Of a DNA stretch of 64,000 bases, positions 17,705-26,698 are shown one piece after another (the first letter of the stretch is position 1; the number at the start of each line of letters is the position of its first letter). A program made the translations under genes and the position numbers. The DNA is from Loktanella sp. Alg231-35 (GTDB taxonomy: Bacteria > Pseudomonadota > Alphaproteobacteria > Rhodobacterales > Rhodobacteraceae). The notes under the pieces are model-generated. The model was given only the letters and a program-made list of their open reading frames with translations, made no database searches and was not told the DNA's origin. The DNA lies in the NCBI RefSeq assembly GCF_900143545.1, contig NZ_FREV01000001.1, forward strand, positions 372,001 through 436,000, given 5' to 3'.

Positions 17705-18354
17705 GGCCAAGTAAAGTCCAATTTCTCTAAGATATTTAGGCGCTCAGCCTTCTCCATAACCAGCCTTTTCGGTTCGGCAAGCTCTGGTATGCGGTCCACA
17801 TGGCACTCAACATAGATTTTCTTGATCTTATCCAGGTGCCCCGATTCGAAAATTGCATCAAGTACGACGTATTCAGCACCTTCGATATCCATCTTGATCA
17901 CGATGTTATTTGAATCGATATCGCCCAGAACGTCAGCGATGGAGGCTGTTTCGACGTCGAAGTGCTTTGCATAGCTCACGTTGGCTTTCCCGCCAACGAT
18001 GGTAGAGCCTTCATAAAATCGTCCCGGCTTTGGGTCCTCGAAATACAATCGAGTTGTTCCGTTTTCAGAGCTGACCGCTTTCTGATAGATGCTGACATTC
18101 CGATACCGACGGGTCCGCTGCTTGAGTTCTTCGAAATTGACCGGGTTGGGCTCAAAGGCATAAACCTTGCCTACGCAGTGCGAGAACTCAATGACCGATT
18201 TGCCGATGTGCGCGCCCAGGTCAATCACCACATCGCTCTTGCCATAAAGTTCGGCCATGCGACGCATTCCGCGCATGTCGTCTTCCAACAATTTGTCGGG
18301 CAGACGGATGGCGAGATGTATCAACGCATTCCGCAGCACATGATTGAGTTTCAT
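17701..18354 (-). CDS. FkbM-family SAM-dependent methyltransferase
   Basis: The 217-residue product has the SAM-binding motif VVIDLGAHIGKSVIEF, the acidic YAFEPNPVNFEEL and the later VIKMDIEGAEYVVLDA, all typical of the FkbM family. I start at the ATG at 18354 because AGGAG lies 6-10 bases upstream; the longer frame lacks this. It is coupled to the downstream glycosyltransferase by ATGA. Together they probably decorate a glycan. The substrate is not visible. Confidence 0.85.
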   Translation of the reverse strand: MKLNHVLRNALIHLAIRLPDKLLEDDMRGMRRMAELYGKSDVVIDLGAHIGKSVIEFSHCVGKVYAFEPNPVNFEELKQRTRRYRNVSIYQKAVSSENGTTRLYFEDPKPGRFYEGSTIVGGKANVSYAKHFDVETASIADVLGDIDSNNIVIKMDIEGAEYVVLDAIFESGHLDKIKKIYVECHVDRIPELAEPKRLVMEKAERLNILEKLDFTWP

Positions 18355-18499
18355 TGTGGCTCCTGTTGTCGTTGGGGCTTGATAGAACGGATTGTTATTG
18401 AGGCCAACCGCCATCGACCGCCATGATCCTGCATCGTCAGCGGGATATGGCGCAAAACCTCACGGGTCAAAGCCCGCCTGCGTGCGATGATCACACTTC

Positions 18500-18528
18500 T
18501 TGACCCGCAACAGCCGCCCGTCTATACG
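18500..18528 (+). promoter_or_regulatory. Probable promoter of the rplO segment
   Basis: TTGACC and TATACG are separated by exactly 17 bp, about 100 bp before rplO. It is one of the best sigma-70-type matches in the window. It is needed because the plus-strand transcript stops after rpmD and two minus-strand genes intervene. Confidence 0.6.
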
Positions 18529-18624
18529 CCCCCAGTCGGACACTCGATTTCCGACTCAAAACTGTAACGCCGTGTTTGGCCACTCCCGTCGCTGGGGGCC
18601 AATTCCGGCAAAAGGAGAAGCGAC

Positions 18625-19098
18625 ATGAAACTGAATGAACTTTCCGACAACCCAGGTGCAACCCAGCGCAAAAAGCGTATTGGCCGTGGTCCGGGTTCCG
18701 GCATGGGTAAGACCGGTGGCCGTGGTATCAAAGGTCAGAAATCACGCTCCGGTGTAGCCATCAAAGGCTACGAGGGCGGCCAGATGCCACTCTACCAGCG
18801 TCTGCCAAAGCGTGGCTTTAACAAGCCGAACCGCAAGACATTTGCTGTCATCAACCTTGGTCTGATCCAAAAATTCATCGACGAAGGCAAGATCGACGTC
18901 AAAGCAGATATCACAGAGGACGCGCTTGTCGCATCCGGTCTGGTCCGCCGCAAAAAGGACGGTATCCGCGTTCTTGCTAAGGGCGATTTCAAAGCCAAAG
19001 CCAAGATTGCTGTCACTGGCGCCTCCAAAGGTGCTGTTGAAGCTGTCGAAAAGGCCGGCGGCTCACTGACTGTCACAACACCGGCAGCGGCTGAGTAA
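18625..19098 (+). CDS. rplO: 50S ribosomal protein L15
   Basis: L15 assists late assembly of the large subunit. The 157-residue product begins [12 protein letters not shown] and has [19 protein letters not shown] and [15 protein letters not shown]. The start follows AAAGGAGAAGCGAC. It opens the fourth segment, with secY downstream. Confidence 0.98.
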   Translation: MKLNELSDNPGATQRKKRIGRGPGSGMGKTGGRGIKGQKSRSGVAIKGYEGGQMPLYQRLPKRGFNKPNRKTFAVINLGLIQKFIDEGKIDVKADITEDALVASGLVRRKKDGIRVLAKGDFKAKAKIAVTGASKGAVEAVEKAGGSLTVTTPAAAE

Positions 19099-19149
19099 GA
19101 CCTTGTGAGCGGCGCAGCCGTCGCTTACATACCTCTTCAAGTTTTCCCA

Positions 19150-19181
19150 AACGCCGCTGATCGGGGAACCGCAGCGGCGTT
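19150..19181 (+). promoter_or_regulatory. Stable hairpin between rplO and secY
   Basis: AACGCCGCTG pairs with CAGCGGCGTT around a loop that contains CGGGGAACC, followed by only TTAT. It may be a partial terminator or an RNA-processing structure that lowers secY expression relative to rplO. Confidence 0.5.
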
Positions 19182-19202
19182 TATGCATGAAAAGAGACCC
19201 AT

Positions 19203-20564
19203 ATGGCTTCTGCAGCAGAGCAAATGGCAGCCAACGTCAGTTGGAGCGCCTTCGGCAAAGCAACTGAACTGCGCCAGCGCATTATGTTTACGATCGGCTT
19301 GCTGATCATTTACCGCCTTGGCACATTCATCCCGGTTCCGGGCATTGATGCTCTAGCATTGCAGCAGTTCATGGAAGACGCCCAAGCCGGCATTGGCGGC
19401 ATCCTGTCGATGTTCACAGGTGGTGCCTTGTCCCGGATGGCAATCTTTACCCTTGGGATTATGCCTTACATCTCTGCCTCCATCGTGATGCAGCTCTTGG
19501 GCTCTATGTGGGAGCCGCTCAAGAACCTCAAGAAAGAGGGTGAAGCAGGGCGGCGCAAGCTGAACCAATACACCCGCTACGGTACTGTCGTGCTGGCCAC
19601 TGCGCAGGCCTACGGCCTTGCTGTCAGCCTTGAGGCAGGTGGTCTGGCGGCCAACCCTGGCATGTTCTTCCAAGCTTCGACCGTGATCACCATTGTGGGT
19701 GGTACGATGTTCCTGATGTGGTTGGGTGAACAGATCACTGCACGCGGTATCGGCAACGGTATCTCGCTGATCATCTTTGTGGGCATCATTGCAGAAATCC
19801 CTGCCGCCATGGCCCAGTTTCTGTCACAAGGCCGCTCTGGCGCGATCAGCCCCTTGGTGGTGATCGGGATCATTGTCATGCTCGCCGTCGTCTTGACCTT
19901 CGTGGTCTTCATGGAGCGCAGCTTGCGCAAGATTCACATTCAGTATCCGCGCCAGCAACGCGGGATGAAGGTCTATGATGGCTCCACCAGCCATCTGCCG
20001 ATCAAAGTGAACCCAGCTGGTGTTATCCCCGCGATCTTTGCTTCTGCCTTGTTGCTGCTGCCAACAACGATCAGCACATTTAACGGCGGTTCGTCCGGCC
20101 CGGTGATGTCGACCATTCTGGCGCTCTTTGGCCCCGGCCAGCCGCTCTATCTGTTGTTCTTTGGTGGCATGATCATCTTCTTCACCTACTTTTACACCCG
20201 TGAAGTCGCGTTCAAGACCGAGGACGTGGCCGAGAACCTCAAGAACCAGAACGGCTTTGTGCCAGGCATTCGCCCCGGCAAAAAGACCGAAGAATATCTG
20301 GACTATGTGGTGACCCGCATTCTGGTGCTGGGCTCTGGCTATCTTGCACTGGTCGCATTGCTGCCCGAGATTATCCGCGCCGAACTGGCCATCCCGTTCT
20401 ACTTTGGCGGGACATCGATCCTGATTATTGTGTCGGTTGGTATGGACACCATCCAACAAATCCAGTCTCATCTGGTGGCACATCAATACGAAGGCCTGAT
20501 TGAGAAATCTCAGTTGCGTGGCAAACGTAATGGAAACAAACGTAAAGGGCCGTCGCGTCGATGA
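19203..20564 (+). CDS. secY: Protein translocase subunit SecY
   Basis: SecY is the channel of the Sec translocon in the inner membrane. The 453-residue product has the usual ten membrane segments and the motifs [25 protein letters not shown] and [19 protein letters not shown]. It begins at an ATG preceded by AAAGAGA. The stop overlaps the adk start by four bases (ATGA). Confidence 0.97.
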   Translation: MASAAEQMAANVSWSAFGKATELRQRIMFTIGLLIIYRLGTFIPVPGIDALALQQFMEDAQAGIGGILSMFTGGALSRMAIFTLGIMPYISASIVMQLLGSMWEPLKNLKKEGEAGRRKLNQYTRYGTVVLATAQAYGLAVSLEAGGLAANPGMFFQASTVITIVGGTMFLMWLGEQITARGIGNGISLIIFVGIIAEIPAAMAQFLSQGRSGAISPLVVIGIIVMLAVVLTFVVFMERSLRKIHIQYPRQQRGMKVYDGSTSHLPIKVNPAGVIPAIFASALLLLPTTISTFNGGSSGPVMSTILALFGPGQPLYLLFFGGMIIFFTYFYTREVAFKTEDVAENLKNQNGFVPGIRPGKKTEEYLDYVVTRILVLGSGYLALVALLPEIIRAELAIPFYFGGTSILIIVSVGMDTIQQIQSHLVAHQYEGLIEKSQLRGKRNGNKRKGPSRR

Positions 20565-21139
20565 ATATTATTCTACTGGGGCCGCCGGGTGCGGGTAAGG
20601 GGACACAGGCGCAGAGGCTTGTTGAGGAACGCAACATGGTGCAGCTCAGCACTGGCGATATGTTGCGCGCAGCACGGACCAGTGGAACTGAAATGGGCAA
20701 CATGGTTGCCGGTGTCATGGACCGCGGAGAGCTGGTTACGGATGAGATTGTCATCGGTTTGATCCGCGAACAGCTTGAAGCCGACAATGGCGCAGACGGA
20801 TATATCTTTGATGGTTTTCCGCGGACGCTGGCCCAAGCGGATGCTTTGGGTAACTTGCTGCTTGAAATGGGTGAGAACCTTGATTGCGTGATTGAACTGC
20901 AAGTCAATGATGAGGTCTTGGTCGAACGGATTGTTGGACGGGCCAAAGATGCAGCCGCTGCAGGTGAGCCCGTACGTGCTGACGACAACGAAGAAAGCCT
21001 GAAGATCCGCCTGATGGCTTACTATAAACAGACCAGCCCATTGATTGGTTACTATTATGCCAACGATGACCTGAAATCCGTGGATGGTTTGGCCAGCATG
21101 GATGAAGTGGCGGCGAGCATTTCAGACGCCTTGGCCTGA
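20561..21139 (+). CDS. adk: Adenylate kinase (short form)
   Basis: It interconverts AMP, ADP and ATP in the cytoplasm. The 192-residue product has the P-loop [10 protein letters not shown] (residues 7-16), [11 protein letters not shown], and the catalytic Arg in IVGRAKD. The LID region is the short form without the zinc-type insertion. It is translationally coupled to secY. Two palindromes follow the stop. Confidence 0.96.
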   Translation: MNIILLGPPGAGKGTQAQRLVEERNMVQLSTGDMLRAARTSGTEMGNMVAGVMDRGELVTDEIVIGLIREQLEADNGADGYIFDGFPRTLAQADALGNLLLEMGENLDCVIELQVNDEVLVERIVGRAKDAAAAGEPVRADDNEESLKIRLMAYYKQTSPLIGYYYANDDLKSVDGLASMDEVAASISDALA

Positions 21140-21140
21140 A

Positions 21141-21169
21141 ACCAACAATTTTCGGCGAAAATTGTTGGT
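21141..21169. repeat. 29-bp palindrome after adk
   Basis: ACCAACAATTTTCG (21141-21154) and CGAAAATTGTTGGT (21156-21169) are exact complements around one base. It begins 2 bp after the adk stop. The sequence differs from the GTAG elements. Confidence 0.7.
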
Positions 21170-21174
21170 GCGTG

Positions 21175-21196
21175 AAGGATTTTCTAGAAAATCCTT
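21175..21196. repeat. 22-bp perfect palindrome after adk
   Basis: AAGGATTTTCT is followed by its exact complement AGAAAATCCTT. It lies 5 bp after the previous palindrome, and the two appear to be a paired element. No long T run follows, but the hairpins could end transcription partially. Confidence 0.7.
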
Positions 21197-21214
21197 TGCC
21201 CGGCTTAGGGTCTC

Positions 21215-21243
21215 TTGACGCCTTGGCAAATGCCCCCTAAACA
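21215..21243 (+). promoter_or_regulatory. Candidate promoter of the rpsM (alpha) segment
   Basis: TTGACG and TAAACA are separated by 17 bp, about 160 bp before the rpsM start. The leader after it contains GC-rich pairing (GCCCGG with CCGGGC near 21320-21345). Confidence 0.45.
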
Positions 21244-21401
21244 GCGCCATCCTGCAAAGGAATCAATTTGTGGTTAAGGGTCGCGCCCAGACATCACAAA
21301 ACACCTCGATATGACGCAGCCCGGCGCCCTTTAAGGTCCGGGCTTCCGTTGTGAAAAAAGGGTCTGGAATGACGGACCCGCAACGAAAAGGAATTGCACA
21401 C

Positions 21402-21770
21402 GTGGCACGTATTGCCGGCGTAAACATCCCGACTGCAAAGCGGGTTCCAATCGCCCTCACTTACATTACCGGTATTGGTTCTGCCAAAGCCGAAGAAATC
21501 TGCGAAGCGGTCAAGATCGACCGCGCGCGCCGTGTTAACCAGCTTTCTGACGCAGAAGTGCTGTCGATCCGTGAATACATCGACGCCAACCTTATGGTTG
21601 AAGGTGATCTTCGTCGCGAGACTCAGATGAACATCAAGCGTCTGATGGACCTTGGTTGCTACCGTGGCCTGCGTCACCGTCGTAACCTGCCGGTTCGTGG
21701 TCAGCGTACATCCACAAACGCACGTACACGCAAGGGCCCTGCAAAGGCCATTGCTGGTAAGAAGAAATAA
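21402..21770 (+). CDS. rpsM: 30S ribosomal protein S13
   Basis: S13 is a head protein that contacts the P-site tRNA. The GTG at 21402 gives the standard start [19 protein letters not shown] and a 122-residue product; AAAAGGA precedes it. The longer in-frame extension has no family support. The C-terminus has [19 protein letters not shown]. rpsK follows after 14 bp. Confidence 0.96.
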   Translation: MARIAGVNIPTAKRVPIALTYITGIGSAKAEEICEAVKIDRARRVNQLSDAEVLSIREYIDANLMVEGDLRRETQMNIKRLMDLGCYRGLRHRRNLPVRGQRTSTNARTRKGPAKAIAGKKK

Positions 21771-21784
21771 GGGAGGCTTGATCA

Positions 21785-22174
21785 ATGGCACGTGATACAA
21801 AACGCACCAAAAAGAAGGTTTCCAAGAACATCGCAGCTGGTGTTGCGCATGTGAACTCTTCTTTCAACAACACAAAGATCCTGATCTCTGACGTGCAAGG
21901 TAACGCCATTTCTTGGTCGTCTGCTGGCACTATGGGCTTTAAGGGTTCGCGGAAATCCACACCTTATGCCGCTCAGATGGCTGCTGAGGATGCGGGCAAG
22001 AAAGCACAAGATCACGGCGTGAAAACGCTTGAGGTCGAAGTGCAGGGTCCCGGTTCCGGTCGTGAAAGCGCGTTGCGCGCATTGGCCGCCGTTGGTTTCA
22101 ACATCACATCGATCCGTGACGTGACGCCAATGGCCCACAACGGTTGCCGCCCACCAAAGCGCCGCCGCGTCTAA
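21785..22174 (+). CDS. rpsK: 30S ribosomal protein S11
   Basis: S11 forms part of the platform near the mRNA exit. The 129-residue product has [35 protein letters not shown] and the end [13 protein letters not shown]. The start is preceded by GGGAGGCTTGATCA. Confidence 0.98.
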   Translation: MARDTKRTKKKVSKNIAAGVAHVNSSFNNTKILISDVQGNAISWSSAGTMGFKGSRKSTPYAAQMAAEDAGKKAQDHGVKTLEVEVQGPGSGRESALRALAAVGFNITSIRDVTPMAHNGCRPPKRRRV

Positions 22175-22189
22175 GACAATCCAAACGCC

Positions 22190-22218
22190 TTGGGGCCCGT
22201 GTTTCGGCACGGCCCCAA
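22190..22218 (+). promoter_or_regulatory. Hairpin between rpsK and rpoA
   Basis: TTGGGGCC pairs with GGCCCCAA, with an inner GTG/CAC stem and a TTTCGG loop. It has no T run. It probably stabilises or attenuates the transcript before rpoA. Confidence 0.45.
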
Positions 22219-22284
22219 TCCGTCATTTCAACCTCGGGCGTTTGCCTTTTTGGACCATGAAGGCAGACTAGTATGGAGGGACAT

Positions 22285-23301
22285 ATGATCCACAAAAACT
22301 GGGCTGAGTTGATCAAACCAACTCAATTGGAAGTAAAGCCGGGCAACGACCCCGCGCGTCAGGCAACCGTCATCGCAGAACCGCTTGAGCGTGGTTTTGG
22401 CCTGACATTGGGCAACGCCCTGCGCCGCATTTTGATGAGCTCCCTTCAGGGTGCTGCTATCACTGCCGTTCAGATCGACAACGTCCTGCACGAGTTTTCA
22501 TCCGTGTCTGGTGTGCGTGAAGACGTCACCGACATCGTGCTGAACCTCAAAGGTGTTGCGATCCGTATGGAAGTTGAAGGGCCAAAGCGTCTTTCTGTTC
22601 AGGCCAAAGGCCCGGGCGTTGTGACTGCTGCTGACATCTCCGAAACTGCAGGCATCGAGATCCTCAACAAGGATCACGTGCTTTGCCACCTTGATGATGG
22701 CGCTGACCTGTACATGGAACTGACTGTCAACACAGGGAACGGTTACGTTTCCGCTGACAAGAACAAGCCAGAAGATGCACCGATTGGCATGATGTCCATC
22801 GATGCGATCTACTCGCCCGTCAAAAAGGTCAGCTATGACGTGCAGCCGACCCGTGAAGGTCAGGTGCTGGATTATGACAAGCTGACCATGAAGGTTGAAA
22901 CCGATGGGTCGCTGACACCTGACGATGCTGTGGCTTACGCCGCTCGCATTTTGCAGGACCAGCTGTCGATCTTCGTCAACTTTGATGAACCTGAGTCCGC
23001 ACAAACTGGTGCTGATGATGACGGTCTTGAGTTCAACCCGCTTCTGCTGAAGAAAGTGGACGAGCTGGAACTGTCTGTCCGTTCGGCAAACTGCCTCAAG
23101 AACGACAACATCGTATACATTGGCGATCTGATCCAGAAGACCGAAGCAGAAATGCTGCGCACACCGAACTTTGGCCGCAAATCCTTGAACGAGATCAAGG
23201 AAGTGCTGTCAGGTATGGGTCTGCACCTTGGCATGGATGTAGAGGACTGGCCGCCGGACAACATCGAAGATCTGGCAAAAAAGTTTGAAGATCAGTTTTA
23301 A
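22285..23301 (+). CDS. rpoA: DNA-directed RNA polymerase subunit alpha
   Basis: RpoA nucleates core polymerase assembly. I start at the ATG at 22285 ([14 protein letters not shown]) because GGAGGG lies directly upstream; this gives 338 residues. The N-terminal domain has [19 protein letters not shown]. The C-terminal domain has [21 protein letters not shown] followed by [19 protein letters not shown] palindrome separates it from rplQ. Confidence 0.97.
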   Translation: MIHKNWAELIKPTQLEVKPGNDPARQATVIAEPLERGFGLTLGNALRRILMSSLQGAAITAVQIDNVLHEFSSVSGVREDVTDIVLNLKGVAIRMEVEGPKRLSVQAKGPGVVTAADISETAGIEILNKDHVLCHLDDGADLYMELTVNTGNGYVSADKNKPEDAPIGMMSIDAIYSPVKKVSYDVQPTREGQVLDYDKLTMKVETDGSLTPDDAVAYAARILQDQLSIFVNFDEPESAQTGADDDGLEFNPLLLKKVDELELSVRSANCLKNDNIVYIGDLIQKTEAEMLRTPNFGRKSLNEIKEVLSGMGLHLGMDVEDWPPDNIEDLAKKFEDQF

Positions 23302-23307
23302 GAATAC

Positions 23308-23333
23308 GTAGGGCGGGGCTATCCCCGCCTTAC
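23308..23333. repeat. GTAG-headed palindrome after rpoA
   Basis: A 26-bp element starts GTAGGGCGGGG and ends CCCCGCCTTAC around CTAT. It has the same length and layout as the elements after tuf and rpmD. It starts 7 bp after the rpoA stop. Confidence 0.7.
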
Positions 23334-23442
23334 ACCAAATGCCCGTCTCTATACGGGGAACATCCTGGGCATGGTGCCCCACTAACGGAGCCAGCGACAC
23401 GCATCGCATCGGCCCATCCTAATACAAAATGGAGACTATCAC

Positions 23443-23862
23443 ATGCGTCACGCAAGAGGTTACCGCCGCCTAAACCGCACACATGAACACCGCAAAGCGC
23501 TGTTCGCGAACATGGCAGGCTCGCTCATTGAACATGAGCAGATCAAGACAACATTGCCCAAGGCAAAAGAACTGCGCCGGATCGTTGAAAAGCTGGTCAC
23601 ACTTGGCAAGCGCGGCGATCTGCACGCGCGCCGTCAGGTCAATGCACAGCTGAAGCAGGAAATGCACACAGCGAAACTGTTCGACACAATCGGCCCACGC
23701 TACAAAGAGCGTCAGGGTGGATATGTTCGCATCATCAAGGCGGGCTTCCGCTATGGTGACATGGCCCCAATGGCGATCATCGAATTCGTAGATCGCGACG
23801 TGGATGCCAAAGGTGCTGCCGACAAGGCACGTCTGGAAGAATACGAGAACGCCGAAGACTAA
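23443..23862 (+). CDS. rplQ: 50S ribosomal protein L17
   Basis: L17 lies near the tunnel exit. The 139-residue product begins [19 protein letters not shown] and has [20 protein letters not shown] and [14 protein letters not shown]. The start follows GGAGACTATCAC. It is the last ribosomal gene of the cluster. Confidence 0.98.
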   Translation: MRHARGYRRLNRTHEHRKALFANMAGSLIEHEQIKTTLPKAKELRRIVEKLVTLGKRGDLHARRQVNAQLKQEMHTAKLFDTIGPRYKERQGGYVRIIKAGFRYGDMAPMAIIEFVDRDVDAKGAADKARLEEYENAED

Positions 23863-23885
23863 ATCCTGGCCTTCGACTAAATTTG

Positions 23886-23922
23886 CAAAGCCCTGCCGGA
23901 CCGGCGGGGCTTTCGCTTTTTG
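23886..23922 (+). terminator. Terminator of the ribosomal superoperon
   Basis: AAAGCCCTGCCGG pairs with CCGGCGGGGCTTT around a single base, followed by CGCTTTTT. It separates rplQ from rarA. Confidence 0.85.
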
Positions 23923-23944
23923 ACATAAGGCATATGTTTCCCTC

Positions 23945-25255
23945 ATGGCCGATCTCTTCGACAGCACACCGACAGACACACCCGCAGGTCCGCGCCCGCT
24001 GGCGGATCGGTTGCGGCCCAAGACCTTGTCTGAGGTCATTGGCCAGCAACAGGTCCTTGGCCCGGAAGCGCCATTGGGCACGATGCTGGCCTCTGGATCG
24101 CTGTCTTCGCTGATCTTCTGGGGACCGCCGGGTGTGGGCAAGACCACGATTGCGCGCCTGTTGGCAGATGAGACTGACCTGCATTTCGTGCAGATCAGTG
24201 CGATTTTTACGGGTGTGCCGGACCTGCGCAAAGTGTTCGAAGCTGCCAAGATGCGCCGTCAGAATGGCAAGGGCACGCTGCTGTTTGTGGATGAGATTCA
24301 CCGCTTTAACAAAGCGCAGCAGGACGGGTTTCTACCCTATATGGAGGATGGCACGATCCTGTTGGTTGGTGCCACGACCGAAAACCCGAGTTTTGAGTTG
24401 AACGCTGCGGTTCTCAGCCGAAGCCAAGTGTTTATTCTGACCCGGCTGGGCTTCAAAGATCTCGAACTGCTGGCGCAACGTGCGGAGAAGGAATTGGCCA
24501 AAGCCCTGCCGCTGGACGGCCCGGCGCGCGATGCGTTGCTAGAGATGGCGGATGGGGATGGCCGTGCCTTGCTTAATTTGATTGAGCAGGTGAGTGCTTG
24601 GAAAACGGACAAGAAGCTATCCACCGATGATCTGACCAAGCGTTTGATGAAACGCGCCGTCAAATACGACAAGTCAGGTGACGAGCATTACAATCTGATT
24701 AGCGCTTTGCATAAATCCGTGCGCGGGTCTGACCCGGATGCGGCGCTTTATTGGTTTGCGCGAATGCTGGCCGGGGGCGAAGATCCGCGTTTCCTTGCCC
24801 GTCGCATCACCCGCATGGCGGTTGAGGATATCGGTTTGGCCGATCCCCAGGCGCAATCGGTCTGTCTGCAATCTTGGGAGACGTATGAACGGTTGGGCAG
24901 CCCTGAAGGGGAACTCGCTCTGGCGCAGGCCGTTACCTATCTCGCGCTCGCGCCCAAATCGAATGCGACTTATGTGGCGTACAAAGGCGCTGTCGCGGCG
25001 GCCAAACAAACTGGGTCAGAGCCTCCGCCTGCTCATATTCTGAACGCGCCGACCACGTTGATGAAAGAACAGGGGTTTGGTGCTGGCTACAATTATGACC
25101 ACGACGCCGAGGATGGGTTTAGTGGGCAGAACTATTTTCCTGAAACCATGAAGCGTGGGGTCTACTACGTTCCAGTGGATCGCGGATTTGAGCGTGAACT
25201 GAAAAAGCGTGTCGATTTCTTCGCGGGCCTGCGCGCCAAGCGTGGCAAGAATTGA
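23945..25255 (+). CDS. rarA: Replication-associated recombination protein A (AAA+ ATPase)
   Basis: RarA (MgsA) is a clamp-loader-like AAA+ protein at stalled replication forks. The 436-residue product has Walker A GPPGVGKTT, Walker B LLFVDEIHRFNKAQQD and sensor 1 GATTENPSFELN. A C-terminal oligomerisation region ends YYVPVDRGFERELKKR. It starts at the ATG at 23945. crcB follows after 31 bp, so the two may be co-transcribed. Confidence 0.95.
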   Translation: MADLFDSTPTDTPAGPRPLADRLRPKTLSEVIGQQQVLGPEAPLGTMLASGSLSSLIFWGPPGVGKTTIARLLADETDLHFVQISAIFTGVPDLRKVFEAAKMRRQNGKGTLLFVDEIHRFNKAQQDGFLPYMEDGTILLVGATTENPSFELNAAVLSRSQVFILTRLGFKDLELLAQRAEKELAKALPLDGPARDALLEMADGDGRALLNLIEQVSAWKTDKKLSTDDLTKRLMKRAVKYDKSGDEHYNLISALHKSVRGSDPDAALYWFARMLAGGEDPRFLARRITRMAVEDIGLADPQAQSVCLQSWETYERLGSPEGELALAQAVTYLALAPKSNATYVAYKGAVAAAKQTGSEPPPAHILNAPTTLMKEQGFGAGYNYDHDAEDGFSGQNYFPETMKRGVYYVPVDRGFERELKKRVDFFAGLRAKRGKN

Positions 25256-25286
25256 CAAACGACCAGCGAGCCGTCAGAGCAGCGCC

Positions 25287-25646
25287 ATGATGACACCTGT
25301 GATCTCTGTAGCCCTTGGCGGGGCGATTGGTTCTGTTCTGCGATACCTTGTGGGGTTGGTCGTGGCCTTTCCATTGGGGACGCTGGCGGTGAATGTAATC
25401 GGGTCTTTCGCGATTGGATTGGTCTGGGTGCATTTGGCCGATCGCGGATTGCAGCATTGGTTGCCGTTCTTGATGACCGGCGTTCTGGGTGGGTTCACGA
25501 CGTTTTCGGCCTTCACTTTGGATGCGCTACGTCTGGTCGAAGAAGGTCGCGTGACCGCTGCCGGGGCCTATGTGTTGGCCTCTTTCATTATGTCGATCCT
25601 CGCCTGTGCCGCGGGCCTTTGGATCGCAAGAGGAATGACGACATGA
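25287..25646 (+). CDS. crcB: Fluoride channel CrcB/Fluc
   Basis: CrcB exports fluoride passively across the inner membrane as a dual-topology dimer. The 119-residue product has four membrane segments and the motifs GGAIGSVLRY, VNVIGSFAIG and GVLGGFTTFSAFTLD. I start at the ATG at 25287, where the conserved domain begins; a second ATG follows at once. No fluoride riboswitch is evident upstream. The stop overlaps the next gene (ATGA). Confidence 0.93.
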   Translation: MMTPVISVALGGAIGSVLRYLVGLVVAFPLGTLAVNVIGSFAIGLVWVHLADRGLQHWLPFLMTGVLGGFTTFSAFTLDALRLVEEGRVTAAGAYVLASFIMSILACAAGLWIARGMTT

Positions 25647-26698
25647 GTGCTGTGCAGACACGGGTGATCGGCCCGGATGATGGCGACCAACGCCTTGACC
25701 GCTATTTGCGCCGCCTGTTCCCGCATCTGACCCAAGGGCGGATCGAGAAGATGTGTCGTAAGGGCGAGCTGCGTGTGGATGGTGGCCGGGTGAAATCCAA
25801 TTCCCGCGTGGAAGTGGGGCAGAGCGTTCGCATTCCACCGCTGCCGACTGAGGAAGAGGCGGCGGCTGCCGCCAACCTTGCCAAGCGTGGTGTGACGAAG
25901 GCGGACGCCAAGCTGATCCAGTCCTGTGTCATCTATAAGGACGCGCATATCATCGCGATCAACAAGCCGCCGGGTCTGGCGACCCAAGGTGGGTCAAAGA
26001 CGACCCGCCATGTTGATGGGTTGTCTGAGGCTTTGATGTTTGATTATGACGAAAAGCCCCGGTTGGTGCATCGTCTGGACAAGGATACCTCGGGGGTTCT
26101 GCTGTTGGCGCGGACGCGCATGATGGCCAAGCAGTTAACCGAGAATCTAAAGCATCGCGAGACCCGCAAGATTTATTGGGCCGCCGTTGCGGGTGTCCCG
26201 CATCCGCGAGCGGGGACGATCAAATACGGTCTCGTGAAAGCCCCCGGTCATGGCCGGAGTGGCGAGAACGAAAAGATGCGCTGCGTGCATCCGCGTGATC
26301 TCGATAGCGTTGAAGGTGCCAAGCGTGCGACCAGCGACTACGCCGTGATGGATACGCTGGCCAGCCGTGCGGCTTGGTGTGCTTTGGTCCCGATTACAGG
26401 GCGAACGCATCAGTTGCGCGCGCATATGGCCGAGATAGGGCATCCGATTGTCGGTGATGGGAAATATGGCGGTTCCGGCCAGGAGAACCTTGGCGATGGT
26501 TGGGGTGCCGGCATGGGCAGCGAGATCGGGCGCAAGCTGCATCTGCATGCGCGTAGCTTGACGATCGAGCATCCGGCGACAGGGGCGATGCTGCATCTGA
26601 CAGCGCCACTACCAGAGCATATGCAGAACACCTGGGATTTTGTGGGGTGGGTCGTGGGCCATGCCCCGGTTGATCCGTTCAATATGCCCGATGAGTGA
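25643..26698 (+). CDS. rluC: RluC/RluD-type 23S rRNA pseudouridine synthase
   Basis: It isomerises uridines in 23S rRNA. The 351-residue product has an N-terminal S4 RNA-binding domain (RLDRYLRRLFPHLTQGRIE). The catalytic Asp lies in RLVHRLDKDTSGVLLLAR. GRTHQLRAHMAEIGHPIVGD follows. RluC is the best guess within the RluA family. It is coupled to crcB by ATGA and overlaps the next gene by 8 bp. Confidence 0.88.
   Translation: MSAVQTRVIGPDDGDQRLDRYLRRLFPHLTQGRIEKMCRKGELRVDGGRVKSNSRVEVGQSVRIPPLPTEEEAAAAANLAKRGVTKADAKLIQSCVIYKDAHIIAINKPPGLATQGGSKTTRHVDGLSEALMFDYDEKPRLVHRLDKDTSGVLLLARTRMMAKQLTENLKHRETRKIYWAAVAGVPHPRAGTIKYGLVKAPGHGRSGENEKMRCVHPRDLDSVEGAKRATSDYAVMDTLASRAAWCALVPITGRTHQLRAHMAEIGHPIVGDGKYGGSGQENLGDGWGAGMGSEIGRKLHLHARSLTIEHPATGAMLHLTAPLPEHMQNTWDFVGWVVGHAPVDPFNMPDE

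Noticed and set aside
21351-21401. N-terminal extension of S13 from the ATG-like start at 21351
   Set aside because: The extension is not conserved in S13. The GTG at 21402 has a good ribosome site and gives the usual 122 residues.
25256-25286. Fluoride riboswitch before crcB
   Set aside because: The gap has only 31 bases and shows no crcB-motif pairing; the gene probably shares the rarA transcript.
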